From NCBI RefSeq assembly GCF_003725735.1, contig NZ_RJTM01000094.1, forward strand, positions 1 to 64,000: a stretch of DNA of 64,000 bases, given 5' to 3'. A program made the position numbers and the translations under genes. Below are positions 50,201 through 57,403 of the stretch, piece after piece (within the stretch, counting starts at the first letter, position 1; each line of letters starts with the position of its first letter). The stretch comes from Sinomicrobium pectinilyticum (GTDB lineage Bacteria; Bacteroidota; Bacteroidia; Flavobacteriales; Flavobacteriaceae). Below the pieces are notes generated by a model. That model was not told the origin of the DNA and ran no database searches. It saw only the letters and a list, made by a program, of their open reading frames with translations.

Positions 50201-50647
50201 GCCGGGCAATGGCACTCCTTTATCGTCAATCACGGTCCCTTCTACTGTTTTTTCCTGTGGTTTTTCTTCCGCTTTTTTTACCGGAGGGGGTATCCTGATC
50301 TTTTTTACGGCTATAGTGTTATTCTTTTGTAAAAAAGATACATGGGCTTCCCTGGAGACCATTTTCAGAATTTCGGCGACACTCCGGTTCCGGGCATCCA
50401 GGGTAATTTTTTTATGGGTATTATAGATAATTCCTTCTTCATAGAAGAAAACAAAGTCGGTCTTGCTTTCTATGGTCTTCAGGATCTGTTCTACTGACAC
50501 ATCCTTCACTACCACATTGATATAGACATCCCGAATGTTCTGTGAGGTCGCTTTTGATGCAAAAGCTAATCCGGAAAATGTCCAGATGCTCAGTATAACT
50601 GTGCGTAAAGTCATGATAATACACGCCTTGGCAAGATTATTTTTCAT
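47207..50647 (-). CDS. SusC/RagA-type TonB-dependent transducer with STN domain
   Basis: The start is placed at 50647 (MKNNLAKACIIMTLRTVILSIWTFSGLAFA, signal peptide); an in-frame ATG at 50704 would only add an untypical extension. The protein has 1146 residues. An STN (secretin/TonB short N-terminal) domain spans about 45-110 (VSVEQILKTIESKTDFVFFYEE, VAEILKMVSREAHVSF). A CarboxypepD_reg-like domain at about 130-215 (VEGTVIDDKGVPLPGVNILVKD) and LDEVVITGYSAQDKKSLTG lead into the plug (FIIDGVPQDEG) and barrel, ending FVNLGVNISL. The STN domain shows that it signals to the FecR protein upstream as well as transporting. A candidate antisense RNA lies opposite its leader. Confidence 0.95.
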   Translation of the reverse strand: MKNNLAKACIIMTLRTVILSIWTFSGLAFASKATSQNIRDVYINVVVKDVSVEQILKTIESKTDFVFFYEEGIIYNTHKKITLDARNRSVAEILKMVSREAHVSFLQKNNTIAVKKIRIPPPVKKAEEKPQEKTVEGTVIDDKGVPLPGVNILVKDKPKGTSTDFDGNYELSVTEDDVITFSYVGFISQEVAVAGKTRIDITMQEDAQQLDEVVITGYSAQDKKSLTGSIATITSEDMENVHGGATVSSGLAGKIPGVTFRMADGRPGASAAVQIRNMGTPLFIIDGVPQDEGQFNNLAPNDIESLTVLKDASAAIYGVRAANGVVVVTTKRGKKGSRNTVNINAYTGWQNWSRFPEPVNDSYQWMLMKAEADVNQFGQTNITPEELEKYRIGTEYGYQSFNWKDFIIKKNAPLTNININASGGSEKINYYLSATRLKQESVLGDEFTFERTNIQSNVDANISDRLRVGVQINGRIEIRDNPGIPGADDYWLPRFAILRNRPFERPYANDNPDYLNDIGHNETNWALHNKEIGGYALDTWRVIQTNFTGEYDIPYIDGLTLKGMYSYYLADRVLDGHEYTYEAYTYHPDTDTYEVTGGSTNPWRERENKKVFRQLYQGQLHYKNSFGNHNIESFFVVERKEDRETRQWVHSVPDNNDLPLIYFKDMDTFDDSDNEEARIGYVGRISYNYKNRYYLELSGRRDASWMFAPGKRTGFFPSVSGGWRITDEPFMQNFLGENTVLNDLKFRASYGVLGDDNRNVTGLGAYDYLSGYNYNVSQVILDGDVVVGSRNRGIPITNFSWFKSKITNIGADFYLFDSKLSGSFEYFYRKRTGLRGRKYDILIPSEVGYGLPDENVNSDARYGIEGALAYSGNFGELTFTVSGNASVSRSKFLDSYKPRYANALQEYRNRREGRYENIFWGLTAIGQFQNQEEIDNYPVNIDGQGNSTLLPGDIIYKDFNGDGYINGNDERPIGYTSFNPNVNFGFSLRMAYKGFDLTADFSGASGYSWNQEHETRVPYQNEGALNRILLDRWHRADPFDTESEWISGKYPPLRYNHGGHSSYRNSTFWLHNVTYIRARTLELGYTLPKALLDKFGVQKMRFYINGYNLFSIDNLSKFGVDPEIADTNGLQYPPNKFVNLGVNISL

Positions 50648-50654
50648 AATTTTG

Positions 50655-50738
50655 TGAAGATTAAGTGAAACTTCGGTTTCGTTTGGTTTCCGGCCTTCTA
50701 TCAATTGCGCTAACAGTGGTAAGGAGGCCGCTTTTTTT
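50655..50738 (+). ncRNA. Candidate cis-antisense RNA opposite the susC leader of the second PUL
   Basis: On the plus strand, against the direction of all neighbouring genes, TAATTTTG (50647-50654) is an exact -7 box, with TTG 16 nt upstream (50628-50630), shorter than the usual 19-nt spacer. About 40 nt further a 9-bp hairpin ends in seven T residues (50732-50738). The implied transcript, about 78 nt from near 50661, would be fully complementary to the 5' leader of susC, which starts at 50647 on the minus strand. DonS-like antisense RNAs in this position repress PULs in Bacteroides. Expression is not shown here. Confidence 0.4.
50691..50738 (+). terminator. Plus-strand intrinsic terminator upstream of susC
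   Basis: CGGCCTTCT (50691-50699) pairs with AGGAGGCCG (50722-50730) through nine pairs with one U-G pair on the plus-strand RNA, with a 22-nt loop, followed by C and seven Ts. On the minus strand the U-G becomes an A-C mismatch and the T-run comes first as As, so it works only as a plus-strand terminator, although no plus-strand gene is present. Confidence 0.5.
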
Positions 50739-50787
50739 GGTTTATATGTGCATTGTTATCCGGTTGGTTTATTCATATATCGGTGTT

Positions 50788-51861
50788 TTATCTGGTACAG
50801 TCTTTTCCGTTTATAATGACGGTATCCTTTGTTATTTCATATGAGACTCCCAGGGCATATCTGAAGCTGTGCAACACACTGGACAATCCCTGATTTTTAT
50901 GGTCTCCGGTTATTACACATTTTTTAAGCCCTGGATTTTTAAGTATTACTTTTACGCCATACCAGCGTTCGAGCATTTTTGCCGCCTGGTCCAGGGGCGT
51001 CCTGTTAAAGGATAAAATACCGTTTTTCCACATAGCTATGCTGGCTATGTCCACTTCCCTTGTGATAAAATTCTGCTCATCTTCACGGTAGACAGCCTGC
51101 TGACTGGGGTTGAGCAATACATGCTGCTCTTCTTCGCTCTCTTTACCGGTTTCTCCTTTACTCACCTCAACCAGCCCGGTGGCTACGGAAACTTCCACTT
51201 CTTCTTCATTTTCATAAGCCTTTATATTAAAAGACGTACCCAAAACCCGGGTGGTAAGCTCACCTGTTTTCACAAGAAAAGGATGTTTTTTATCTTTCGT
51301 CACTTCAAAAAAGGCTTCCCCGCGCAGGGTCACTTCCCTGACATCGCCGGAAAAGCGATCGGGAAAAACCAGTTCGGTATTAGAATTAAGTCTCACTACC
51401 GTACCGTCGGGCAAAGTAATTGTTGCTTTTTCCCCGGAGGAGATATGCTGGGTAACCATGACCGGAGGCGGTAAAGGCTTTTCTCGGTTTTTAAAATACC
51501 AGATCCCCGAAACGGAAAGCAATAAAACCAGTATTGCCGCAACCCGGTAATATACATATCCCTGTTCCATGTCCCGGGGCCGGTGGACCCTGCGTCTCTT
51601 ATCCGCTTTTTCCAGTAGTTGGTGAAAGCGGGTATCCGATACTGTTTCTCTTTCAGGATGATCCTCGTTTTTTTTTAATTCTTCCCAGTGTTCGTCCATC
51701 CATTTTCGCATCCTGCTTTCAGAACCGGATTCCTTGATCCAGTCCATCAGCCGATGGTACTCTTCCTCATTTATGGTATTTTCCCGGAATTTTTTGAATA
51801 GTATTTCTATTTCCTTCTCCCTGTTCATCTCCATGTTATGGTTTACAGTGGGCACGGTCAC
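50788..51861 (-). CDS. FecR-family anti-sigma factor
   Basis: The protein has up to 357 residues; the start could also be Met10 or Met12 (MNREKEIEILFKKF). The cytoplasmic N-terminus (NTINEEEYHRLMDWIKESGSESRMRKWMDEHWEELKK) is the sigma-binding part. One membrane helix lies at about 110-126 (VAAILVLLLSVSGIWYF). The periplasmic FecR domain (ATITLPDGTVVRLNSNTELVFPDRFSGDVREVTLRGEAFFEV) and the C-terminal DUF4974-like secretin-fold domain (LSFNRTPLDQAAKMLERWYGVKVIL) follow. It relays the STN signal of SusC to the ECF sigma factor at 54438-55043. Unusually, a GH127 gene lies between the two. Confidence 0.95.
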   Translation of the reverse strand: MTVPTVNHNMEMNREKEIEILFKKFRENTINEEEYHRLMDWIKESGSESRMRKWMDEHWEELKKNEDHPERETVSDTRFHQLLEKADKRRRVHRPRDMEQGYVYYRVAAILVLLLSVSGIWYFKNREKPLPPPVMVTQHISSGEKATITLPDGTVVRLNSNTELVFPDRFSGDVREVTLRGEAFFEVTKDKKHPFLVKTGELTTRVLGTSFNIKAYENEEEVEVSVATGLVEVSKGETGKESEEEQHVLLNPSQQAVYREDEQNFITREVDIASIAMWKNGILSFNRTPLDQAAKMLERWYGVKVILKNPGLKKCVITGDHKNQGLSSVLHSFRYALGVSYEITKDTVIINGKDCTR

Positions 51862-51891
51862 CAGTGTCCTCTACTCTCGCCGTCCTTCACA

Positions 51892-51925
51892 TATACATCA
51901 CACGTAGCCCGGTGTAAAGTCCCAA
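51892..51925 (-). promoter_or_regulatory. 34-bp conserved element upstream of fecR, copy 1
   Basis: On the minus strand it begins TTGGGACTTTACACCGGG and goes on with CTACGTGTGATGTATA. It matches 25 of 34 positions of the segment 54338-54371, which lies between the sigma factor gene and the GH127 gene. It starts 64 nt before the annotated fecR start. Could be a sigma-dependent promoter or conserved leader. Confidence 0.45.
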
Positions 51926-51976
51926 CTTTAAAATAATTTTTTTTGACTTTTTGTGTCGCTGTCTTCCGGACTGGTA

Positions 51977-54100
51977 TTATTCCCTTATGTTATAGGTTGG
52001 AAATTCAGTGATTCTCAGCGTTGTACATCCGTAGGGTATAAGAATAATATCTTTTAGATCTCCCGAAGATTTACTGTTATTCCAGAAGCCGGGCATAACC
52101 GGCACCCCGTTCACGTCTTTCCATTCTTCTGCTTTAACTCCCTTAAGGTGCAGTTCCACCGGGGCATTTTCAAGGTTCCAGGGATAGTTTTCTTTCAGGT
52201 CCTTCTCCACAACCTGTATATTCTCTTCAGGATTATTTATAACAGACTCCAATAAACCATAGTTCCAGTCTGCCGCAGGATAAAATTCACGGAACTCCCC
52301 GTAACCGTCTTTCCGGTCCTTTCTTTTCTCATGATGCGGTATTTTAAGAGCATACACCAAAGGCCCCCGCTCTACAGCGGCGGAAAACTCATACCACCTG
52401 GAAGTCCGTATTTTCATAGGTAATTGCAATACCACTTCATCTCCGGATTCCCATTTTCTGTCTATTATGGCAATCTGTTCCTGAATATCTGCGTTTACTT
52501 TCTCCCCGTTTACGGTAATGACGGGATTGTCCGTCCATCCGGGGATGCGCAGATGGAACGGAAAGGAGGCCGACCCGGATAATGTCAGTTTAAAACGGAC
52601 CGTATCCCTGAAAGGATATTCCGTGGTTTCATGGAGTTCCAGGTCTACCCCGCCGGCAACTTTGAGTTCTGCCCGACTGGGGGCGTATTGCAGGGCTGCT
52701 ACACCACCGTCCTTTGTTCCGTAAAAAAGGTTTTGAACAAACTTGGGCCAGGACTGGTGCATATTGGTTGTACAGCAGGTATAACCCGTTACCGTACCGT
52801 ATACGAAATCGGTAAAATGGTGGTTATGGGTCTCAAAAGCAGCATCTATACGGTCGCTTATTTCCACCTGGTTAGCCGCCTGGAAATACTGTTTGGCCAT
52901 ATAATCGTCCGATGCCTGGGTAGGCAGGGCATTATAAGTAATCTTTTCCAGCAGGTCGGCAAATTCCATATCCCCGGTGATCTGTACCATACTTTCCAGC
53001 GAAAACATCATTTCGGAAACGGAACAGAACTCAATACCGCGAACCGGATTGTTGCCGTGTAAGGGCTCATCTCCCCCGTACATTCCCTGGGGCTGACCGT
53101 GAAATTGTTTTATATCCCGGAATGCTTTTTTAACGGCGCGAAGATATTTATCGTCGGTTTCTTTCTGATAACGTACTACGGGCTCCTTGATCCCTTGTGC
53201 CAGGTTTACGGTATGTATACCTCCTGGTTTGGAAAGGGTGATTTTACTTATTTCCAGGGAATCAAAAGGATAACCTTTTGTGCTCCCGAAAGACCAGGGA
53301 TGTCCCGGATCGGCATCTTTGACTTCGTTGAGAAATACTGTTGTCCAGGGAAATGTCTGTTCGTGTATGAGGTCTCCGAGTTTCAGGAGGAATTCATCGC
53401 CGGTTATGTTATACAACCAATAGACCACCTGCAAATTGTCCCCTCCCCTGCGGTTGCCCCAGAACGAGAGGAAATCGAGAGGTTTTTCGGGTAGTTCTTT
53501 TAGCTGGTATTTGAAATACCTGGTAAGGGCGGTAATCACCCTCTTGTCTCCGGTAGCTTCGTAATGCTGTTTCAATATTTTAAGCATGATCATTTTGGGC
53601 CACCAGTCCCGGCGTGCCCCCCGTTGCAATCCAGGCTCATGTTCCGGTTCTTTCTCAAAAGGTACCGGGCCGAGATAACCGTCGTCGGTCTGGTTGTTCA
53701 GTGTCCATTCGATCCAGGGTTTTGCTTTTTCCTTAAGTGTGTCGTTATCGAGTATATATGCCAGGGGAAGCAGGCCGTCAATCCAGTAGGGGCCTCTTTC
53801 CCATCCGTCGCCATCGCCCCCGAGCCAGCCGTTCCTTTCACCCACAACTTCCGAATAGATGGAATCCATTTTCCCCGTCATCCCGTTTGCCATCCGGTGC
53901 AGTTGTTCTTCGAGCCATCCTTCCGCGCGTATAGCTCCCAGGGGCAATTCCAGGTATGGTTTTGGTTGTAAGGGTTTCCTGTTCTGTAAATAGTTGGCAG
54001 AAGCTATCTCGTTTTTCTCCTTCACTTCCGGAGTCCTTTCTTCTTCTTTACACGACAACAATAACAGAACAATGCCGAAACAGGTAATAATATTTTTCAT
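51977..54100 (-). CDS. GH127-type (DUF1680) beta-L-arabinofuranosidase-like lipoprotein
   Basis: The start is at 54100 (MKNIITCFGIVLLLLSC, lipobox Cys17); an in-frame ATG 72 nt earlier would bury the signal. The protein has 707 residues. The alpha/alpha barrel contains WERGPYWIDGLLPLAYI, GDEPLHGNNPVRGIEFCSVSEMM and YGTVTGYTCCTTNMHQSWPKFVQNLFY. The Glu357-x-Cys359 and Cys442-Cys443 residues match the zinc/cysteine site of GH127 enzymes (Glu338, Cys340, Cys417, Cys418 in the Bifidobacterium enzyme), where a zinc-bound cysteine is the nucleophile. Acts on beta-L-arabinofuranosides or a related sugar (families GH127, GH142, GH146 are hard to separate by eye). Its place between the sigma and fecR genes is unusual. 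Confidence 0.88.
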   Translation of the reverse strand: MKNIITCFGIVLLLLSCKEEERTPEVKEKNEIASANYLQNRKPLQPKPYLELPLGAIRAEGWLEEQLHRMANGMTGKMDSIYSEVVGERNGWLGGDGDGWERGPYWIDGLLPLAYILDNDTLKEKAKPWIEWTLNNQTDDGYLGPVPFEKEPEHEPGLQRGARRDWWPKMIMLKILKQHYEATGDKRVITALTRYFKYQLKELPEKPLDFLSFWGNRRGGDNLQVVYWLYNITGDEFLLKLGDLIHEQTFPWTTVFLNEVKDADPGHPWSFGSTKGYPFDSLEISKITLSKPGGIHTVNLAQGIKEPVVRYQKETDDKYLRAVKKAFRDIKQFHGQPQGMYGGDEPLHGNNPVRGIEFCSVSEMMFSLESMVQITGDMEFADLLEKITYNALPTQASDDYMAKQYFQAANQVEISDRIDAAFETHNHHFTDFVYGTVTGYTCCTTNMHQSWPKFVQNLFYGTKDGGVAALQYAPSRAELKVAGGVDLELHETTEYPFRDTVRFKLTLSGSASFPFHLRIPGWTDNPVITVNGEKVNADIQEQIAIIDRKWESGDEVVLQLPMKIRTSRWYEFSAAVERGPLVYALKIPHHEKRKDRKDGYGEFREFYPAADWNYGLLESVINNPEENIQVVEKDLKENYPWNLENAPVELHLKGVKAEEWKDVNGVPVMPGFWNNSKSSGDLKDIILIPYGCTTLRITEFPTYNIRE

Positions 54101-54437
54101 GTCTTTTTTACTATTTTTCAATGGTCGCGACCTGTCCCTAAGTATTGAGGGGTGGAATCTCCATCTGACCAACAGGAAGTTTCTCGCTTTTCAACAGGTG
54201 ATAAAACTCAATCCGGATAAAGTTTTCCCGATTTTCATCCTCTGTTCCCAAAAGGGAAAAAACCGATATTCCGGAAATTCATTAAAAAATGAATTTTATC
54301 AGGTACTAAATTCTCAATTGTAAAAACTTATTCTTTGTAAACAACACACATAACTACCTGCAAAGTCCCAATACCTTTTTGTTTTTTTTATCTCATACAA
54401 AATATTCCCGCGGGAAGTAAAAATAAGGAACTGAAAA
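54101..54437. promoter_or_regulatory. Intergenic region upstream of the GH127 gene with conserved element copy 2 and a hairpin
   Basis: No gene is visible. Segment 54338-54371 (minus strand, starting TTGGGACTTTGCAGG) is the second copy of the element found before fecR. A perfect 9-bp hairpin AAATTCATT-AAAA-AATGAATTT lies at 54275-54296, followed by TATC on the plus strand. A smaller TTCCC-AAAA-GGGAA hairpin lies at about 54245-54258. The region must carry a transcript from the sigma gene or a promoter for the GH127 gene. Confidence 0.4.
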
Positions 54438-55043
54438 TCAGAAGAAATGATATACGGACAGGAGAAAGAAAAATTTAATGGTATTTTCCAGGTGAGGCTG
54501 TAATTGCACTTTTATCGTTTCGAAGATCTTCCAGAGATGGTTTTTTACAGTTTTCTGGGAAATGCCCATAATATCGGCAATTTCCGCATTGGTCTTTCCT
54601 TCTTCCCTGGACATTATATAAATGGAACGTTTTTTCTGTGGCAGATGATCTACAATATCGTCGAGGATATCGCGATATTCCGAGAATATCACTTCCGATT
54701 CCGTATCTTCCCGGAGTTCGGAAACATTTCTCCAGAGTTCGTCACGGATAACAGCTCGTTGTGAAGCATTTCGCAAATAATTCAGGGTAAGGTTTTTTGC
54801 CATCGTATACAGAAGGGAACTGAAAGACCCTTTCAGCTTTATCTCTTCTCTCTTTTCCCAGATCCTTATAAATACTTCCTGTACAATTTCTTCAGCGATG
54901 TATTCGGATTTGGTATAGGAAAATACAAAACCGTACAGCCTCTTCTCCATAAGTTCGAATATGGTCTGAAAGGCTGTACGGTCACCTTTGCTAAAAGGTT
55001 TTAGCAATGTGTCGTCTATAGTATGAATTGTAGGCTTTTTCAC
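54438..55043 (-). CDS. ECF sigma-70 factor of the PUL-associated Bacteroidota type
   Basis: The protein has 201 residues. Region 2 is visible as AFQTIFELMEKRLYGFVFSYTKSEYIAEEIVQEVFIRIWEKREEIKLKGSFSSLLYTMAKN. Region 4 is DHLPQKKRSIYIMSREEGKTNAEIADIMGISQKTVKNHLWKI. A hydrophobic C-terminal tail (IKFFFLLSVYHFF) is commonly seen in this sigma group. It is the first gene of the second PUL, and together with FecR and the STN-SusC forms the envelope-spanning relay that switches the locus on when the glycan is present. Confidence 0.93.
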   Translation of the reverse strand: MKKPTIHTIDDTLLKPFSKGDRTAFQTIFELMEKRLYGFVFSYTKSEYIAEEIVQEVFIRIWEKREEIKLKGSFSSLLYTMAKNLTLNYLRNASQRAVIRDELWRNVSELREDTESEVIFSEYRDILDDIVDHLPQKKRSIYIMSREEGKTNAEIADIMGISQKTVKNHLWKIFETIKVQLQPHLENTIKFFFLLSVYHFF

Positions 55044-55178
55044 CGAAGGGAAACTATACTTTTATCCAGCGGTATAAACTTAGCAACAATTAGTGTTTTA
55101 ACAAAATTTTATCTGTTTTTTTCGCAAATTAACTTTTAAAACCTTTTAAAATTCACAAAAACACTACGTAATTATCTA

Positions 55179-57374
55179 CTATTCTCCTGTATGTATTTCC
55201 ACTTTTCCCCCATCCCGGAACAACCGGTGCGGTATAAAAAAGGAATTGCTCTTTTTTCCGTCGATGCGTATTTCCTCCAGTTTCCTTCCCTCCGATTTTT
55301 TTTGCAGAGAAACAGGTTTATGTCCCTTGAAATTAAAGTCCACGCTATCAAAAACAGGTACAGTTACAAGGTATTCCGGATCGGCCGGAGACAGCGGGTA
55401 AAGTCCCATAGCAGCAAATACATACCAGGAAGACATTTCCCCGGCATCGTCCATCCCTACCAGGGCCAGTCCGTCTTCCCCGACTCCGTAATAATTTTCC
55501 AGCAGATTGTCGATCACCTCTTGTGATTTGTGTGGTTTATCTGCAAAGTAATAGGCAAACGGAGCTTCATGATCGGGCTGATTTCCGTGGCAGTACTGCC
55601 CCATAAACCCGGAGACATTTCTCGCTATGTGACCGGGATTCCACGGAACTTTAAAGAGCGAATCCAGTTTGTTTTCAAATTCTCTTTCCCCTCCGTAAAG
55701 CTCCACAAGCCCGGGCATGTCATGTGGTGCATAAAAAGAGACCTGCCAGGCATTGGCTTCGCGGTACATATATTCATAATAAGGGTATTGGGGATTAAAA
55801 GGGGTTATCCATTGTCCGTTTTCCCGCCTCCCGCGCATAAAATTTACAGAGGGGTCAAACACATTCGCGTAATTACCCGATCTTTTCAGGAGTTCCCGGT
55901 AGTGTTCCATATCTCCCATTTCCCGGGCAAGCAGGGCTAATGCATAATCGTCATAAGCGTATTCCAGGGTTTTGGAAACCCCGGCTTTTCCTTTGCTTTC
56001 CACATGCGGATCATCGATCTGCGGGTCGGAGATATATCCTTTTTTTATATATTCGGCTATAAAAGGCCTTGTACCTCCTTCTTTATAGGCATTATTCAGC
56101 AATAATTCATATGCCTTTTTTACATCGAAATCCTTTATTCCCCGCAGATAGGAACCGGTAATAAAAGCCGAGGCATGGTCCCCGTGAAAAAAGGTAGGTA
56201 TAAATCCTCTTATTTCTCCCCTGTTCGCAAGGGATTTTATGACATCTTCGGTAACATCAGGAGAAACTAGTGCCAGTAACACGAGCTTATTCCGGTATGT
56301 ATCCCACAATGAAGGAATAGTGTAGTAACGGAAGTCTTCTTTTCTTTTATTACCGGCTTCATCGGTAAACTCCCCGTTGTTGTCACTGCGGAGTGCGGGC
56401 CATAAAAAAGCGCGGTAAAAGGAAGTATAAAAAAGTTCTTTCTGCCTGCCGGTCCCACCGGAAACTTTGATCGATGACAATAGTTTTCCCCATGTTTCAA
56501 CACCTTTTTCACGGATATCATCGAGGGATTTGTCTCCTATTTCTTTTTCCAGGTTTTCCCTTGCATTGCCGGTACTCACAAAAGACAGCCCGATTTTCAA
56601 TACCACGGGACGGCTACCGTCTTTTAGCTGTACCAGGGCATAACCTTCACTTTCCCCCTCATTCTTTTTTTCTATATTTTCGATCTCGTCACTTATCAAA
56701 GCCGAAAAATAGATCTTCTCCTTTCCCATTTGCTGAAACCCTTCCAGCCTGTTTTTTCCGATGAGTTGTATTTCCCAGTCCGAAACCCGGTTATTGGCCC
56801 TGCCCAGGTCGAGTAACACCTTACGGTCCGTAGTATCCTTATAGGTATATTCGTGAATCCCGCAGCGAAGGGTTGAGCTCAACCGGACTTTTACATTGTA
56901 GTCTTTCAGCAGGACTTCGTAATAGGCCGGGGAAGCATCTTCTTCTTTATGATCGAATGAAGATCTGAAGGGATGCCGGGCATTGCCCGAAACAGGGAGT
57001 ACGGGGATATTACAGAGGTTCCAGTGTCCTTTATTGGTATGTGTAAATCCCAGTATTTCACTATCTTCATATTCATATCCCGCCCCGCTGCCGTATTCGG
57101 TAATAGGGCTTAATTGCACCATAGCATTGGGAAGGGAGGAGCCGGGATATACCAGCCCCGCCCAAACCCGCCAGTTTTCCGGAGGGGTATAGCCTATCAT
57201 CTCCGGGTCGGTAAGCGGCGCCGTGCCTATGAACGGATTAACGTATGATGTAAGCGCGACATCTTCTGCTGTTTTATTTACGGGAACCTTTTTTTCCTTA
57301 TCTCCTTCTTTGCAGTTAAAGCACAAAAGGGACAGGATAAGCAAGGTAATCCCGCTCTTCAAAAAAAATTTCAT
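55179..57374 (-). CDS. GH92 alpha-mannosidase lipoprotein
   Basis: The protein has 731 residues. Lipobox LLCFNC (Cys21). GH92 features: TSYVNPFIGTAP at the start, VYPGSSLPNAMVQLSPIT, ILGFTHTNKGH with the substrate-binding loop, PSLWDTYRNKLVL, and the C-terminal GMDDAGEMSSWYVFAAMGLYPLSPADPEYLV. These are calcium-dependent exo-alpha-mannosidases (alpha-1,2/1,3/1,4/1,6 depending on the member); linkage cannot be told by eye. Downstream gene of the alpha-mannan PUL, 29 nt after the GH125 gene. Likely periplasmic or surface-anchored. Confidence 0.93.
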   Translation of the reverse strand: MKFFLKSGITLLILSLLCFNCKEGDKEKKVPVNKTAEDVALTSYVNPFIGTAPLTDPEMIGYTPPENWRVWAGLVYPGSSLPNAMVQLSPITEYGSGAGYEYEDSEILGFTHTNKGHWNLCNIPVLPVSGNARHPFRSSFDHKEEDASPAYYEVLLKDYNVKVRLSSTLRCGIHEYTYKDTTDRKVLLDLGRANNRVSDWEIQLIGKNRLEGFQQMGKEKIYFSALISDEIENIEKKNEGESEGYALVQLKDGSRPVVLKIGLSFVSTGNARENLEKEIGDKSLDDIREKGVETWGKLLSSIKVSGGTGRQKELFYTSFYRAFLWPALRSDNNGEFTDEAGNKRKEDFRYYTIPSLWDTYRNKLVLLALVSPDVTEDVIKSLANRGEIRGFIPTFFHGDHASAFITGSYLRGIKDFDVKKAYELLLNNAYKEGGTRPFIAEYIKKGYISDPQIDDPHVESKGKAGVSKTLEYAYDDYALALLAREMGDMEHYRELLKRSGNYANVFDPSVNFMRGRRENGQWITPFNPQYPYYEYMYREANAWQVSFYAPHDMPGLVELYGGEREFENKLDSLFKVPWNPGHIARNVSGFMGQYCHGNQPDHEAPFAYYFADKPHKSQEVIDNLLENYYGVGEDGLALVGMDDAGEMSSWYVFAAMGLYPLSPADPEYLVTVPVFDSVDFNFKGHKPVSLQKKSEGRKLEEIRIDGKKSNSFFIPHRLFRDGGKVEIHTGE

Positions 57375-57403
57375 AGTAACGGTTTTGATCGGTTTAAGCG
57401 TTT

